Source: JAVZCJ01 sp964532175 (GTDB lineage: Archaea > Thermoproteota > Nitrososphaeria_A > Caldarchaeales > JAVZCJ01). From it: DNA of 64,000 nt. Numbering within the stretch: the first letter of the stretch is position 1; every line of letters starts with the position of its first letter. The position numbers and the translations under genes were made by a program. The DNA lies in NCBI GenBank assembly GCA_964532175.1, contig CAZHGP010000001.1, positions 49,984 to 113,983 on the forward strand, written 5' to 3'. Shown here one piece after another: positions 1 through 8,768 of the stretch. Under the pieces are notes generated by a model, which saw only the letters and a list, made by a program, of their open reading frames with translations, was not told the DNA's origin and made no database searches.

Positions 1-2
1 CT

Positions 3-44
3 AAGAAAGGAGAACTCGAAATAATTTGTAAGCCTACTTGGTAG
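3..44 (+). CDS. C-terminal end of an unknown gene cut by the window edge
   Basis: The first bases contain an open frame entering from outside the window and stopping at TAG 42-44. It encodes about 13 residues ending in ICKPTW. The residue mix (KKGELEI...) looks coding rather than random A+T-rich DNA, and the frame ends just before the convergent gene ending at 62. Nothing can be said about function; too little is visible to exclude chance. Confidence 0.3.
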   Translation, partial: KKGELEIICKPTW

Positions 45-61
45 ATTAAAAAATAAAACAT

Positions 62-639
62 TTATTTTATTGGACCATACTTCATTACTTCTGGTTTGAT
101 TCCATATAAATGAATTTCCTTTTTTAATGGAAAGGCTTTTAATATTTTTTCTAGTTTTTTCTTATATATTCTAAATCTTCATTTTTTGTAAGTACTCTTA
201 TTTCTCCATTAAAATATAGAACTCTTAAAATTTTGTCTTTTTTATAATATTCAATGATAGCATCTGATTTTGATATGGTTTTTGTTACTTTTGGTTCGAT
301 TAATTCTTTTGCAATTTCAGCTTCATTTTCTTCATGCTCAAAGATTTTAAAATCGCATCCATAATCTCTTATTAGCCATTTCCCTTTTGATAATTCAGAA
401 TACTCAGTATCTATGCTTATATTTCTTATTGATGGATCTGATGGATTTATTGTTGGCGATATAGGATATCCAAAACCTTTTCTTTCTTCAAAACCTACCG
501 ACCATGAGCCATTCTTTAGTATCATATTTAAGCCTCCTATTTCAGCTTTCCAATCTCTTTCATAAATTACTTCTACTCTACGAGTTCCCAGTCTTATAGG
601 TTTCTCTATCGTATCTCCATTTCCTATTCTTCTTCTCAT
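62..639 (-). CDS. Hypothetical protein, probably frameshifted near its C terminus
   Basis: I do not recognise this protein. The intact frame runs from ATG at 639 to TAG at 151-153 and gives 162 residues, soluble and charged, with no signal peptide or membrane segment. Past that stop, the next frame continues without interruption to TAA at 62-64 and reads as convincing protein (LEKILKAFPLKKEIHLYGIK). One extra A in the six-A run just before the stop would join the two into 192 residues. The shift is therefore a sequencing error, a real mutation or, less likely, a programmed slip. It is divergent from cysS across about 90 bp of promoter DNA. Confidence 0.6.
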
Positions 640-730
640 TATTTCTTCTTAAATAAAAAAGAATTGTTTAAGATATAACTTTTTTATTTATTTAATTAAA
701 AAATATTTATTTAACACCTATGCAAAAGAA

Positions 731-2149
731 ATGTTTAGGAAAATGGTACTATATCTATATAATACTTTATCAAGAAAAATTGAAGAATTTAAGCCACTTA
801 AAGATAATATAATTACTATTTATTCTTGTGGTCCAACAGTTTATGATTCGCCACATATTGGACATGGAAGACATGAAATAATTATGGATTCTTTTACAAG
901 ATTTTTAGAATATATTGGTTATGAAGTTAGATATGTTGAAAATATTACAGATGTGGATGATAAAATTATTGCAAAAGCAGAGAAAATGGGCTTAACTCCA
1001 GGAGAAGTAGCTTTAATTTTCACATTGGATTATTTTGAGCAAATGGAAAAATTAGGTATTAGAAGAGCTTGGAGACATCCTCAAGCAACAAATCACATTC
1101 AAGAAATGATTGAAGTAATAAAAAGTTTGATTGAAAAAGGGTATGCATATGAAGTTGATGGAGATGTGTATTTCTCAGTTAATAAATTTAAAGAATATGG
1201 AAAATTATCTAAGCAAGATATAAATGCTTTAAGAAAAGGTGCTAGAGTAGAAATTGATGAAAGGAAAAAAGATCCAATAGATTTTGCTTTATGGAAGAAA
1301 TCTAAACCTAATGAGCCTGCATGGACAAGTCCATGGGGAATGGGTAGACCCGGCTGGCATATAGAATGCACAGTGATGTCTATTAAATATTTGGGAGAGA
1401 CTATTGATATTCATGCAGGTGGTGAGGAACTCATTTTTCCACATCATGAGAATGAAATTGCACAAAGTGAAGCATTCACTGGAAAACCTTTTGTAAGATA
1501 TTGGATGCATCATGGATTAATAACAATAAAAGCAGAAAAAATGGCTAAATCTATTGGAAATGTTATCCTTATAAGCGATTTATTAGAACGTTATGATGCA
1601 GATGCTTTTAGATATTTTGTGCTATCTGCTCATTATAGAAATCCATTAGAATATTCGGAAGAATCAATGATAGCAGCTCAAAATACAATAAATAATGTAA
1701 GAAGAGCAATAAAAAAAATTGAATATGCTTTATCTTATCCTTCTAAGGAAATAAAAGAGAAAATCAATATAGAAATTGAAAAATTTAAAGAAGAAATTAT
1801 TAAAGAACTTTCTTATGATTTTAATACTCCAAAAGCTTTAGCTTTACTTATAGAATTAACTTATAAAATAGCAGATAATGCTAATAAAATAGATTCTGAA
1901 AATTTAAAAGAATATTTAAAAATTATTAAAGAATTATGGAATGCACTTGGTTTCTTTCAAGAGAAAAAATCGGATAAAAAAGAAATTCTTATAGAAGATT
2001 TATTAAAAATTATATTAGAAATTAGAGAAATTGAAAGAGAAAAGAAAAATTATGAATTATCAGATTCTATAAGAGAAAAATTAAGGAAATTGGGTATTGA
2101 AATAGAAGATACTCCATATGGTACTTTCTGGTTTTTAAGTAGGAGCTAA
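731..2149 (+). CDS. cysS: Cysteinyl-tRNA synthetase
   Basis: Class I aminoacyl-tRNA synthetase that attaches cysteine to tRNA-Cys in the cytosol. Seen directly: the HIGH motif at residues 42-45 (SPHIGHGR), a KMSKS variant KMAKS at 270-274, and zinc ligands characteristic of CysRS at C33, C213 and H238 within GGEELIFPHHENE. Length is 472 residues, normal for the family. The N-terminal Rossmann domain is followed by a helical anticodon-binding C terminus rich in Lys and Glu. The first ATG is at 731; a second ATG at 743 (MVLYLYNTL) also matches family starts, and I cannot choose firmly. The next gene begins 2 nt after the stop, so the two are probably co-transcribed. Confidence 0.96.
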   Translation: MFRKMVLYLYNTLSRKIEEFKPLKDNIITIYSCGPTVYDSPHIGHGRHEIIMDSFTRFLEYIGYEVRYVENITDVDDKIIAKAEKMGLTPGEVALIFTLDYFEQMEKLGIRRAWRHPQATNHIQEMIEVIKSLIEKGYAYEVDGDVYFSVNKFKEYGKLSKQDINALRKGARVEIDERKKDPIDFALWKKSKPNEPAWTSPWGMGRPGWHIECTVMSIKYLGETIDIHAGGEELIFPHHENEIAQSEAFTGKPFVRYWMHHGLITIKAEKMAKSIGNVILISDLLERYDADAFRYFVLSAHYRNPLEYSEESMIAAQNTINNVRRAIKKIEYALSYPSKEIKEKINIEIEKFKEEIIKELSYDFNTPKALALLIELTYKIADNANKIDSENLKEYLKIIKELWNALGFFQEKKSDKKEILIEDLLKIILEIREIEREKKNYELSDSIREKLRKLGIEIEDTPYGTFWFLSRS

Positions 2150-2151
2150 AA

Positions 2152-3795
2152 ATGTTCAATGATAAATTTAAAGATTTAATCGATATAGCTCTTAAAGCAT
2201 CTGAAAAAATTATTGATAAAAATCTTATAGTAGCATTATGTCTTTATGGCTCACATGTAAGTGGATATGCTTCTCCTGAAAGTGATTTGGATGTTATTTT
2301 AATTGCTAAAAATTTTAATCAAAAAATAAAGTATTTTTACATAAGAGATTTTACTCCAATTGTTTCAATTTTAGTTATTGATGAAAAATTATTTGAACAA
2401 GATGTTGAACAAGCATATCTTGGAGAATTTGTTGCTGGCAGATTATTCACTCCATATTATATTATTTATGGAAAAGAATATATAAATGAAATGGATTTAA
2501 GATTAAAAAGAAGAACAATCCTTGAACTTACAGAAAACTTAATTTTAGAAAGAAAGCTTTTATCAACAGAATTATTAATAAAACCAGAATATTTCCTTTT
2601 TGAAAAACTTAGACGTAGAGCAGCTGCATACCCTCCAGCAAAATATAGTTATTTAAAAATTCTTTATGGAATAAATGGTGAAAAAAATTTAGAATTTATG
2701 TTAAATGGATTTAGAATAGCTTTAGATAAATTAGTTTCAGAAAAATTATTTGAAAAAATAAATAATTTTTATTCTCCTAAAAAAGAATTAGTTTTAAAAA
2801 TGCTAAAAGATTTAAAAACTCCAGTAAAAGTTATGGAAGAAGGTGAAAGAATAATTAAAATGTATTTAACACATGGTTTTGCAGGTAGATTAAATCCAAA
2901 GCTTATAATTGAAGAAGCATATTCTAAAATTAAAAGAAGTATTAAAATTGGATTTGAGAAAGACTTGCCTGATCCAGAAAATTATTTATTCATTAATACT
3001 AGTTTAGGCTTTCAACCAGCTGGAATAGAATGGTCTATAACAGAATTTGTTAATAAATTTTATGGAATAAGTAAAAAAGATTTTAAAATAGAAAAAATTG
3101 GTTCTTTATTCAATTCAACTTATTTATTGAATATTCCAATTAAGAATAAAAAAATATTTATTAAAAAATATTTGAATTGGACAGATTTTAAATGGATTGT
3201 AGCATGGATGTGGACAATAGGTGTTAGAAATTTTGATATTCTTGCTAGTGATAGAATGTCTAATGAGATTCATTTTATTAATACTCTTAAAAAAGAAAGG
3301 TTTAATGTTCCAAATATACTTCATATTAATTGGAAAAGAAAGCTTTTATTTGAAGAATATATTCCAGGTATAGATTTATTATCTTTATGGAAAAATTATG
3401 AAAAAAATTCAAAAGAATGTGAAGAAGCAGCATTTAAAACTGGTATAAATATTGCTAAAGTACACAAATTAAATATTGCTATTGGAGATTGTAAAGCTGA
3501 AAATTTCTTATTAAGTAATAATGAAATATATTTAACAGATTTAGAACAAGCAAAATTTAATGGTGATAAAGCATGGGATTTAGCTGAAATGCTTTTTTAT
3601 CCAGGGCATTATTTAGGAATTAAAAAAAGCATAATTTTTGCTTCAAGCTTAATAGATGGATATTTAAAAGAAGGGGATAAAGAAATATTAGCTTCATCAA
3701 TGAAATTAAGTTATAGTAGATTATTAGTTCCTTGGACTCCTCCTTGGATTATAAAAGAAGTACAAAAAATTGTTTATGAAAAAATTAAAAAATAG
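2152..3795 (+). CDS. Nucleotidyltransferase-protein kinase fusion
   Basis: Two catalytic modules in one 547-residue chain. The N-terminal part is a minimal nucleotidyltransferase: GS at 33-34 (LYGSHVSG) followed by D45 and D47 (SDLDVIL), the usual metal-binding pattern. The C-terminal part resembles a RIO/Bud32/APH-type kinase: a catalytic-loop motif GDCKAENF with D446 and N451, then a metal-binding Asp463 in TDLEQAKF, and an upstream Lys-rich strand (IFIKKY, about residue 338) as the likely ATP-binding lysine. The substrate is unknown; it could phosphorylate or nucleotidylate protein or a small molecule. It starts 2 nt after cysS, implying one transcript. Domain calls are good; the biological role is open. 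Confidence 0.75.
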   Translation: MFNDKFKDLIDIALKASEKIIDKNLIVALCLYGSHVSGYASPESDLDVILIAKNFNQKIKYFYIRDFTPIVSILVIDEKLFEQDVEQAYLGEFVAGRLFTPYYIIYGKEYINEMDLRLKRRTILELTENLILERKLLSTELLIKPEYFLFEKLRRRAAAYPPAKYSYLKILYGINGEKNLEFMLNGFRIALDKLVSEKLFEKINNFYSPKKELVLKMLKDLKTPVKVMEEGERIIKMYLTHGFAGRLNPKLIIEEAYSKIKRSIKIGFEKDLPDPENYLFINTSLGFQPAGIEWSITEFVNKFYGISKKDFKIEKIGSLFNSTYLLNIPIKNKKIFIKKYLNWTDFKWIVAWMWTIGVRNFDILASDRMSNEIHFINTLKKERFNVPNILHINWKRKLLFEEYIPGIDLLSLWKNYEKNSKECEEAAFKTGINIAKVHKLNIAIGDCKAENFLLSNNEIYLTDLEQAKFNGDKAWDLAEMLFYPGHYLGIKKSIIFASSLIDGYLKEGDKEILASSMKLSYSRLLVPWTPPWIIKEVQKIVYEKIKK

Positions 3796-3847
3796 ATTTT
3801 TATAAAAAAAGAAAAACTTAATTATAGCTTTTTTATAAAAATTTTTT

Positions 3848-4162
3848 ATGAATGGATTAATTGAAGCATTAGCAGAAATTCTTTCTATTCCACAAACAAC
3901 AATTTTATTAATAATTTTCTTCTTTGTAGGATTATTAATAGGATATGCTTTAGCAAAATTATTAAAAGTTTTATTAATACTTTTTATAGCATTTTTCATT
4001 GCTTCTTATTTTGGAATAATAAGATTGAATATAATAGATTTTAAAACAATAATTGAAAAATATGGTATGGAAATTGCTTCTATTGCAGCAGCTCTTTTAT
4101 CATCAACAGTTTTTGTAATTGGTGCAATCATAGGTTTTTTAATAGGAATATTTAAATCTTAA
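3848..4162 (+). CDS. Small membrane protein, unknown function
   Basis: 104 residues, very hydrophobic, with about three membrane segments: roughly residues 18-38, 41-58 and 78-102. The last contains a glycine-rich GAIIGFLIGIF stretch typical of helix packing. There are no catalytic or metal-binding residues and no recognisable family. It lies 50 bp after the kinase fusion and 11 bp before archaemetzincin, so it is probably part of the same transcript. Starts at ATG 3848. Function cannot be inferred. Confidence 0.65.
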   Translation: MNGLIEALAEILSIPQTTILLIIFFFVGLLIGYALAKLLKVLLILFIAFFIASYFGIIRLNIIDFKTIIEKYGMEIASIAAALLSSTVFVIGAIIGFLIGIFKS

Positions 4163-4173
4163 AATGATAAAAA

Positions 4174-4701
4174 ATGAAAAAATTTTTAAAAATTGTTCCA
4201 TTAGAAAATGAATTAAAAAATTTATGTAATATTATTTCTGAAAAAATTAAAGAAATATATTTAATGGAAAATAAAATAGAATATGTTGATATAGCTATTC
4301 CAGATTTTTCTTATAATAAAAATAGAAAACAATACAATGCTTTTTTAATACTATCTTCTTTTTCAAATATTTTTTCTGAATATACTCTTTTTATTACAAA
4401 TAAAGATATTTATGTTCCTGGAATGAATTTCATTTTCGGGCTTGCATGGAAAAAATTAGCAATAATTTCTATTGCACGACTTTTACCTACTTTTTATGAA
4501 GAAAAAATGGATTATAATATTTTTGTTTCTAGAGTTATTAAAGAAGCAATTCATGAAATAGGACATTTATTAGGATTATCTCATTGCTCAAATTCTAAAT
4601 GTGTTATGCATTTTAGTAATTCAATATATGATACTGATTATAAAAATGAAAAACCATGTGAAAAATGTTTTTCTATTTTAAAAAATAAAGGAATTATTTA
4701 A
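4174..4701 (+). CDS. amzA: Archaemetzincin zinc metalloprotease
   Basis: Archaemetzincins are small zinc metallopeptidases found in archaea and vertebrates; the archaeal substrate is not established. The signature is clear: HEIGHLLGLSHC at 127-138 gives zinc ligands H127, H131 and H137 with catalytic E128. It is followed by the family-specific structural cysteines C138, C143, C162 and C165, with the Met-turn methionine at 145 (CVMHF). The 175-residue length fits the family and there is no signal peptide, so it is cytosolic. It lies between a small membrane protein and a methyltransferase, with 3 nt before the next start, indicating co-transcription. Confidence 0.93.
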   Translation: MKKFLKIVPLENELKNLCNIISEKIKEIYLMENKIEYVDIAIPDFSYNKNRKQYNAFLILSSFSNIFSEYTLFITNKDIYVPGMNFIFGLAWKKLAIISIARLLPTFYEEKMDYNIFVSRVIKEAIHEIGHLLGLSHCSNSKCVMHFSNSIYDTDYKNEKPCEKCFSILKNKGII

Positions 4702-4704
4702 AAA

Positions 4705-5397
4705 ATGTTTTCTAAAGAAAAATTAATTAAATTAAATTTATCTGGAATAGAAATTTCATTAAAAATAAATAAGCATGTATATTTCCCATCAAAAGTATCT
4801 TATTTAATAGCAAAAAATCTTATAATAAATAAGAATGATATAGTTTTAGATATTGGAACTGGAATAGGTATTCTTGCAATAATTGCTTCTAAATTAGGTG
4901 CTAAGAAAGTTTTTGCTATAGAAATTTCTTTTAAAGCTTTAAAAAATGCTAAAGAAAATATTATTCTTAATAATATATCCAATATAGAATTAATAAATGG
5001 CTCATTATATAATCCATTAAAGAAAAAAGAATTTTTTGATTTAATCATGTGCAATCCACCTATGACTCCTTCTCCTAAACCTGTTTCAATATATACTTGG
5101 GGTGGGTATGATGGTAGGAAAATTCTTGATGAAGTTATAAAAAATGCAAGTTATTATTTAAAAAAGAATGGTAGATTAATTATTCCAACAATATCTGTTT
5201 GTAATATTGAAAAAACAAAGATTATGATTGAAAAATTAAATTTTTCTTATAGAATAATTGCAGAAGATACATTCCCATTTAGTAAACTTATGATAAAATT
5301 AATTGATCATATAAAATCTCTTCCTGGAAGTGAAATAGTATATAAAAATAATATTCCATATTTTAAAGCAATTGTTTTTGAAGCAATTAAAAATTGA
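4705..5397 (+). CDS. HemK/PrmC-like SAM-dependent methyltransferase
   Basis: Class I methyltransferase. The SAM-binding loop DIGTGIG lies at 49-55, the acidic end of strand 2 at AIEIS (71-75), and the NPPM motif at 117-120 matches the NPPY-type motif of enzymes that methylate amide or ring nitrogens (Gln of release factor, Asn, adenine, guanine). Length is 230 residues, without the N-terminal substrate domain of bacterial PrmC, which resembles the archaeal/eukaryotic Mtq2-type architecture. Its target could be aRF1 or an RNA; I cannot distinguish these. It starts 3 nt after archaemetzincin and ends back to back with the convergent aminotransferase. Confidence 0.78.
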   Translation: MFSKEKLIKLNLSGIEISLKINKHVYFPSKVSYLIAKNLIINKNDIVLDIGTGIGILAIIASKLGAKKVFAIEISFKALKNAKENIILNNISNIELINGSLYNPLKKKEFFDLIMCNPPMTPSPKPVSIYTWGGYDGRKILDEVIKNASYYLKKNGRLIIPTISVCNIEKTKIMIEKLNFSYRIIAEDTFPFSKLMIKLIDHIKSLPGSEIVYKNNIPYFKAIVFEAIKN

Positions 5398-6591
5398 TTA
5401 TTTCATTAATTCATTTACTGCTTTTCCTATTAATCTTATTCCATTAATTATATTTTCTTCAGAAGTTGCAAAACATATTCTAATATATCCTTCACCATAT
5501 TTTCCTAATGAAGAACCATGAAGAACAGCAACTCCATAATTTTCCATTAAATATTCAATGAATTTTTCAGAATTCATTTTTCTTTTTTCTAAAGGCTTTT
5601 TCACATTTATCCATCCATAAAAAGCTCCTCTTGGCTTAAATAAATAAGCATTTTCTATTTTCTCAAATTCAGAAATCATTATTTTTCTCCTTTCATCATA
5701 TTTTTTAACCATTTCATTTACTGCTTCCATTGAACCTTTTAAAGCAGCTATTCCAGCTTTTTGAATAAATGCTCCTATACAAGAAGTTATTACATTAACA
5801 AGTTTTATAACTCTTTGTGTTACTTCTTCAGGAGCTATAACATATCCACATCTCCATCCTGTCATTGCATAACTTTTAGATAATCCATCAATAATAATTG
5901 TATTTTCTAAACCTTTTCCAAAACATGCTGCTGAATAATGCTTTAATCCATCGAATATAATATGCTTATATATTTCATCTGATATAAGATATAAATCATG
6001 ATCCTCAGCTATTTCAGCTATTCCTTTAACATCTTCTTTTGTAAGAACAGAGCCGCAAGGATTATGAGGAGAATTTAAAATTATTGCTTTAGTTTTATTT
6101 GTAATTAATTCATTTACTTTTTCAGGAATCATTCTAAATTCATTTTCTTCTTCAAGTATTACAGGAATAGGTTTTGCTCCTGAAAATAGAATTGTAGATT
6201 CATAAGCTGGAAATCCAGGATTAGGATATAATACTTCATCTCCTTCATTTAAAATCGTTGTTAATGAAGTAAAAATTGCTTGTTTAGCTCCAGTAGTTAC
6301 TACTACATTCTTTTTCCAATCAATATCTATTCCATGTTCTTCTTTAGCTTTTTCAGCTATTGCTTGTCTTAATTCTGGAAGACCAGCAGAAGGTGTATAA
6401 TGAGTTTCCCCTTTTAATAAACTTTCTATAGCTGCATCTTTAATATATTTTGGAGTATCAAAATCTGGCTCTCCTATTTCTAAATGAATAATCTTTTTCC
6501 CTTTTGCTTCAAGTTCTTTAGCTTTACTTAATACAAAAAAAGCAGCTTCAGCACTTATTAATTCAGCTCTATGAGAAATGCTTTTAACCAT
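5398..6591 (-). CDS. aspC: Pyridoxal-phosphate aminotransferase, aspartate aminotransferase type
   Basis: Fold type I aminotransferase, 397 residues. The PLP-binding lysine is K239 in DGLSKSYAMTGWR. The substrate/cofactor motif LNSPHNPCG sits at 172-180 and the Asp that binds the pyridine nitrogen is in ISDEIY (203-208). This class moves the amino group between aspartate or another amino acid and 2-oxoglutarate; exact specificity (Asp, aromatic or Ala) cannot be read from the sequence. It is a single gene divergent from deoC. An ATG at 6591 follows a GGTGA ribosome binding site (6597-6601 on this strand). Confidence 0.88.
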   Translation of the reverse strand: MVKSISHRAELISAEAAFFVLSKAKELEAKGKKIIHLEIGEPDFDTPKYIKDAAIESLLKGETHYTPSAGLPELRQAIAEKAKEEHGIDIDWKKNVVVTTGAKQAIFTSLTTILNEGDEVLYPNPGFPAYESTILFSGAKPIPVILEEENEFRMIPEKVNELITNKTKAIILNSPHNPCGSVLTKEDVKGIAEIAEDHDLYLISDEIYKHIIFDGLKHYSAACFGKGLENTIIIDGLSKSYAMTGWRCGYVIAPEEVTQRVIKLVNVITSCIGAFIQKAGIAALKGSMEAVNEMVKKYDERRKIMISEFEKIENAYLFKPRGAFYGWINVKKPLEKRKMNSEKFIEYLMENYGVAVLHGSSLGKYGEGYIRICFATSEENIINGIRLIGKAVNELMK

Positions 6592-6735
6592 TTCATCACC
6601 TATTTTTATTTAAATTCTTTATTAAGAATAATTATAAATATTTTTAGTTATAAAGAATATTTATTTTACTTTTTTAAAACTATATTAAATAATAAATTTA
6701 TATTTTTTATAAAACTTAAGAAAAAGTGTTAAAAA

Positions 6736-7446
6736 ATGTATATTCCAAAAATTAATGAATTAGCTTCTAAAATAGATTTAACTCTTCTTAAACCTGATGC
6801 TACTATTAATGATATAGAAAATCTTTGCAAAAATGCTATTAAATATAAATTTTGGTCAGTTTGTGTAAATCCATATTTTGTAAAATTTGTATCTGAAAAA
6901 TTGAAAAAGTATAATGTATATACTTGCACAGTTATAGGCTTTCCTCTTGGTGCAACAACTATTTCTACAAAATTATTTGAAGCATGCGAAGCTTTAGATA
7001 ATGGAGCAAATGAAATAGATATGGTAATGAATATAAGTGCTTTTAAATCAGGAAATTATGAATATGTTAAAAATGAAATAAAAAATATTGTTGAAGAATT
7101 AAAATTAAGAAAGCCAGAATCTATAATTAAAGTAATAATAGAAACTTGCTTATTAACTAATGAAGAAAAAGCTATTGCATGCGATATAATTATTTCTTCT
7201 GGTGCTGATTTTGTTAAAACTTCAACAGGTTTTTCTAAAAGTGGAGCAACAATAGAAGATGTAAAATTATTAAAGAAAATTGTTAATGGAAAATTAAAAA
7301 TTAAAGCATCAGGAGGAATTAGGAATTTAAAACAAGCATTAGACATGATTGAAGCAGGAGCTGATAGAATAGGTACTTCTTATGGTATTGAAATTCTTAA
7401 TGAACTTTTAAATATTTCTAAAAAATTCAATAGTGAAGTGAAATGA
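6736..7446 (+). CDS. deoC: Deoxyribose-phosphate aldolase
   Basis: Class I aldolase that splits 2-deoxyribose 5-phosphate into glyceraldehyde 3-phosphate and acetaldehyde in nucleoside catabolism. The Schiff-base lysine is K161 in FVKTSTGFS; the proton-relay Asp is D95 in NEIDMVMN; the phosphate-binding end is KASGGIRN and ADRIGTSYG. Length is 236 residues, normal for archaea. Its stop overlaps the gatD start by 4 nt (ATGA), so it heads a deoC-gatD-gatE operon. A purine/uridine phosphorylase elsewhere in the window (42940) would supply its substrate pathway. Confidence 0.95.
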   Translation: MYIPKINELASKIDLTLLKPDATINDIENLCKNAIKYKFWSVCVNPYFVKFVSEKLKKYNVYTCTVIGFPLGATTISTKLFEACEALDNGANEIDMVMNISAFKSGNYEYVKNEIKNIVEELKLRKPESIIKVIIETCLLTNEEKAIACDIIISSGADFVKTSTGFSKSGATIEDVKLLKKIVNGKLKIKASGGIRNLKQALDMIEAGADRIGTSYGIEILNELLNISKKFNSEVK

Positions 7447-8768
7447 GCCTTTCAGGATATAGAGGTTATGTTAAAAAAATACTTGAAGAAAATGGATTAA
7501 AAATAGGAGATTATATTCAAGTAGAATTAGAAGATTATGTTTATAAAGGAATACTTATGCCAAGATATGAATTAGCTGATGATAAGCATATTGTATTAAA
7601 ACTTGATAATGGATATAATATAGGTATAAGAATTAAAGATGGAATAATAATTAAAAAAATTTCTGAAGCTACTCCTCCAAAATATGAAATTTCTCCATTA
7701 CCTCTTTTTAAAGAGAAAATGCCTATTGTAGCTATAATAGGTACTGGAGGAACTATTGCAAGTAGAATAGATTATAGAACAGGAGCTGTTAGACCAGCTT
7801 TAACAGCAGAAGAAATATGTTCAATTGTTCCAGAATTAACAAATATAGCTTCTATAAAAGCTGAAGTCCTTTTTAGCATTTATAGTGAAGATATTACAAT
7901 ATTTCATTGGAAAAAATTAGCTGAAAGGATAAATGAATTAATTAAAGAGAAAGTTGATGGAATAGTTATTACACATGGCACAGATACAATGGGTTATTCT
8001 GCAGCTGCTTTAAGTTTTGCTATACAAAAACCTCCAATTCCAATAGTTTTTGTTGGTTCTCAAAGATCTTCTGATAGACCAAGTAGTGATGCTGCAATAA
8101 ATTTAATTTCAGCTGTAAAAATAGCTGCTGAAGCACCATTTGGAGAAGTTGTTGTGGCAATGCATTCATGGCATTCAGATGATAGAATAGCAATTCATAG
8201 AGGAACAAAAGTTATGAAACTCCATACAAGTAGTAGGAATGCATTTAACTCTATAAATATAGATCCAATTGCATATGTTTTTCAAGATAAAATAGAAATG
8301 AATATTGAAAAATACAATCATAGAGGAAATTATAATGAATATTCTTTTTATCCTAATTTTAGTGATAAAGCTGCATTAATAAAATTTTATCCAAATTTTA
8401 ATCCAGAAATAATAGATTGGTTTATAGATAAAGGATATAAAGGGATAATTTTAGAAGGGACAGGTTTAGGGCATGTATCAAAAAATTCAATAAAAAATAT
8501 AAAAAAAGCAATAGAGAAAAATGTATTCATTGGAATGACTTCGCAATGCATTTGGGGAACAGTTGATATGTTCGTATATGAAACTGGAAGAGATTTATTA
8601 GCTGCAGGTGTAACTCCTTTAGGGGATATGCTTTCAACTACTGCTTTAGTAAAACTTATGTGGGCTTTAGGTCAAACAAATGATATAGAAAAAATAAAAG
8701 AAATAATGTTAACTAATATAGCTGGTGAATATAGTGATAAAAGAGAGCCTTTTAAAATCAATTCTTGA
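7443..8768 (+). CDS. gatD: Glu-tRNA(Gln) amidotransferase subunit D
   Basis: Asparaginase-like subunit that hydrolyses glutamine and passes ammonia to GatE, which converts Glu-tRNA(Gln) to Gln-tRNA(Gln); the complex is specific to archaea. A small beta-rich N-terminal domain (about 1-85) precedes the asparaginase domain. Catalytic motifs are IGTGGTIAS with T101/T104 and ITHGTDTMG with T180 and D181. The 441-residue length is usual for GatD. The start overlaps deoC by 4 nt and the end overlaps gatE by about 35-44 nt, implying translational coupling. Confidence 0.97.
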   Translation: MSLSGYRGYVKKILEENGLKIGDYIQVELEDYVYKGILMPRYELADDKHIVLKLDNGYNIGIRIKDGIIIKKISEATPPKYEISPLPLFKEKMPIVAIIGTGGTIASRIDYRTGAVRPALTAEEICSIVPELTNIASIKAEVLFSIYSEDITIFHWKKLAERINELIKEKVDGIVITHGTDTMGYSAAALSFAIQKPPIPIVFVGSQRSSDRPSSDAAINLISAVKIAAEAPFGEVVVAMHSWHSDDRIAIHRGTKVMKLHTSSRNAFNSINIDPIAYVFQDKIEMNIEKYNHRGNYNEYSFYPNFSDKAALIKFYPNFNPEIIDWFIDKGYKGIILEGTGLGHVSKNSIKNIKKAIEKNVFIGMTSQCIWGTVDMFVYETGRDLLAAGVTPLGDMLSTTALVKLMWALGQTNDIEKIKEIMLTNIAGEYSDKREPFKINS

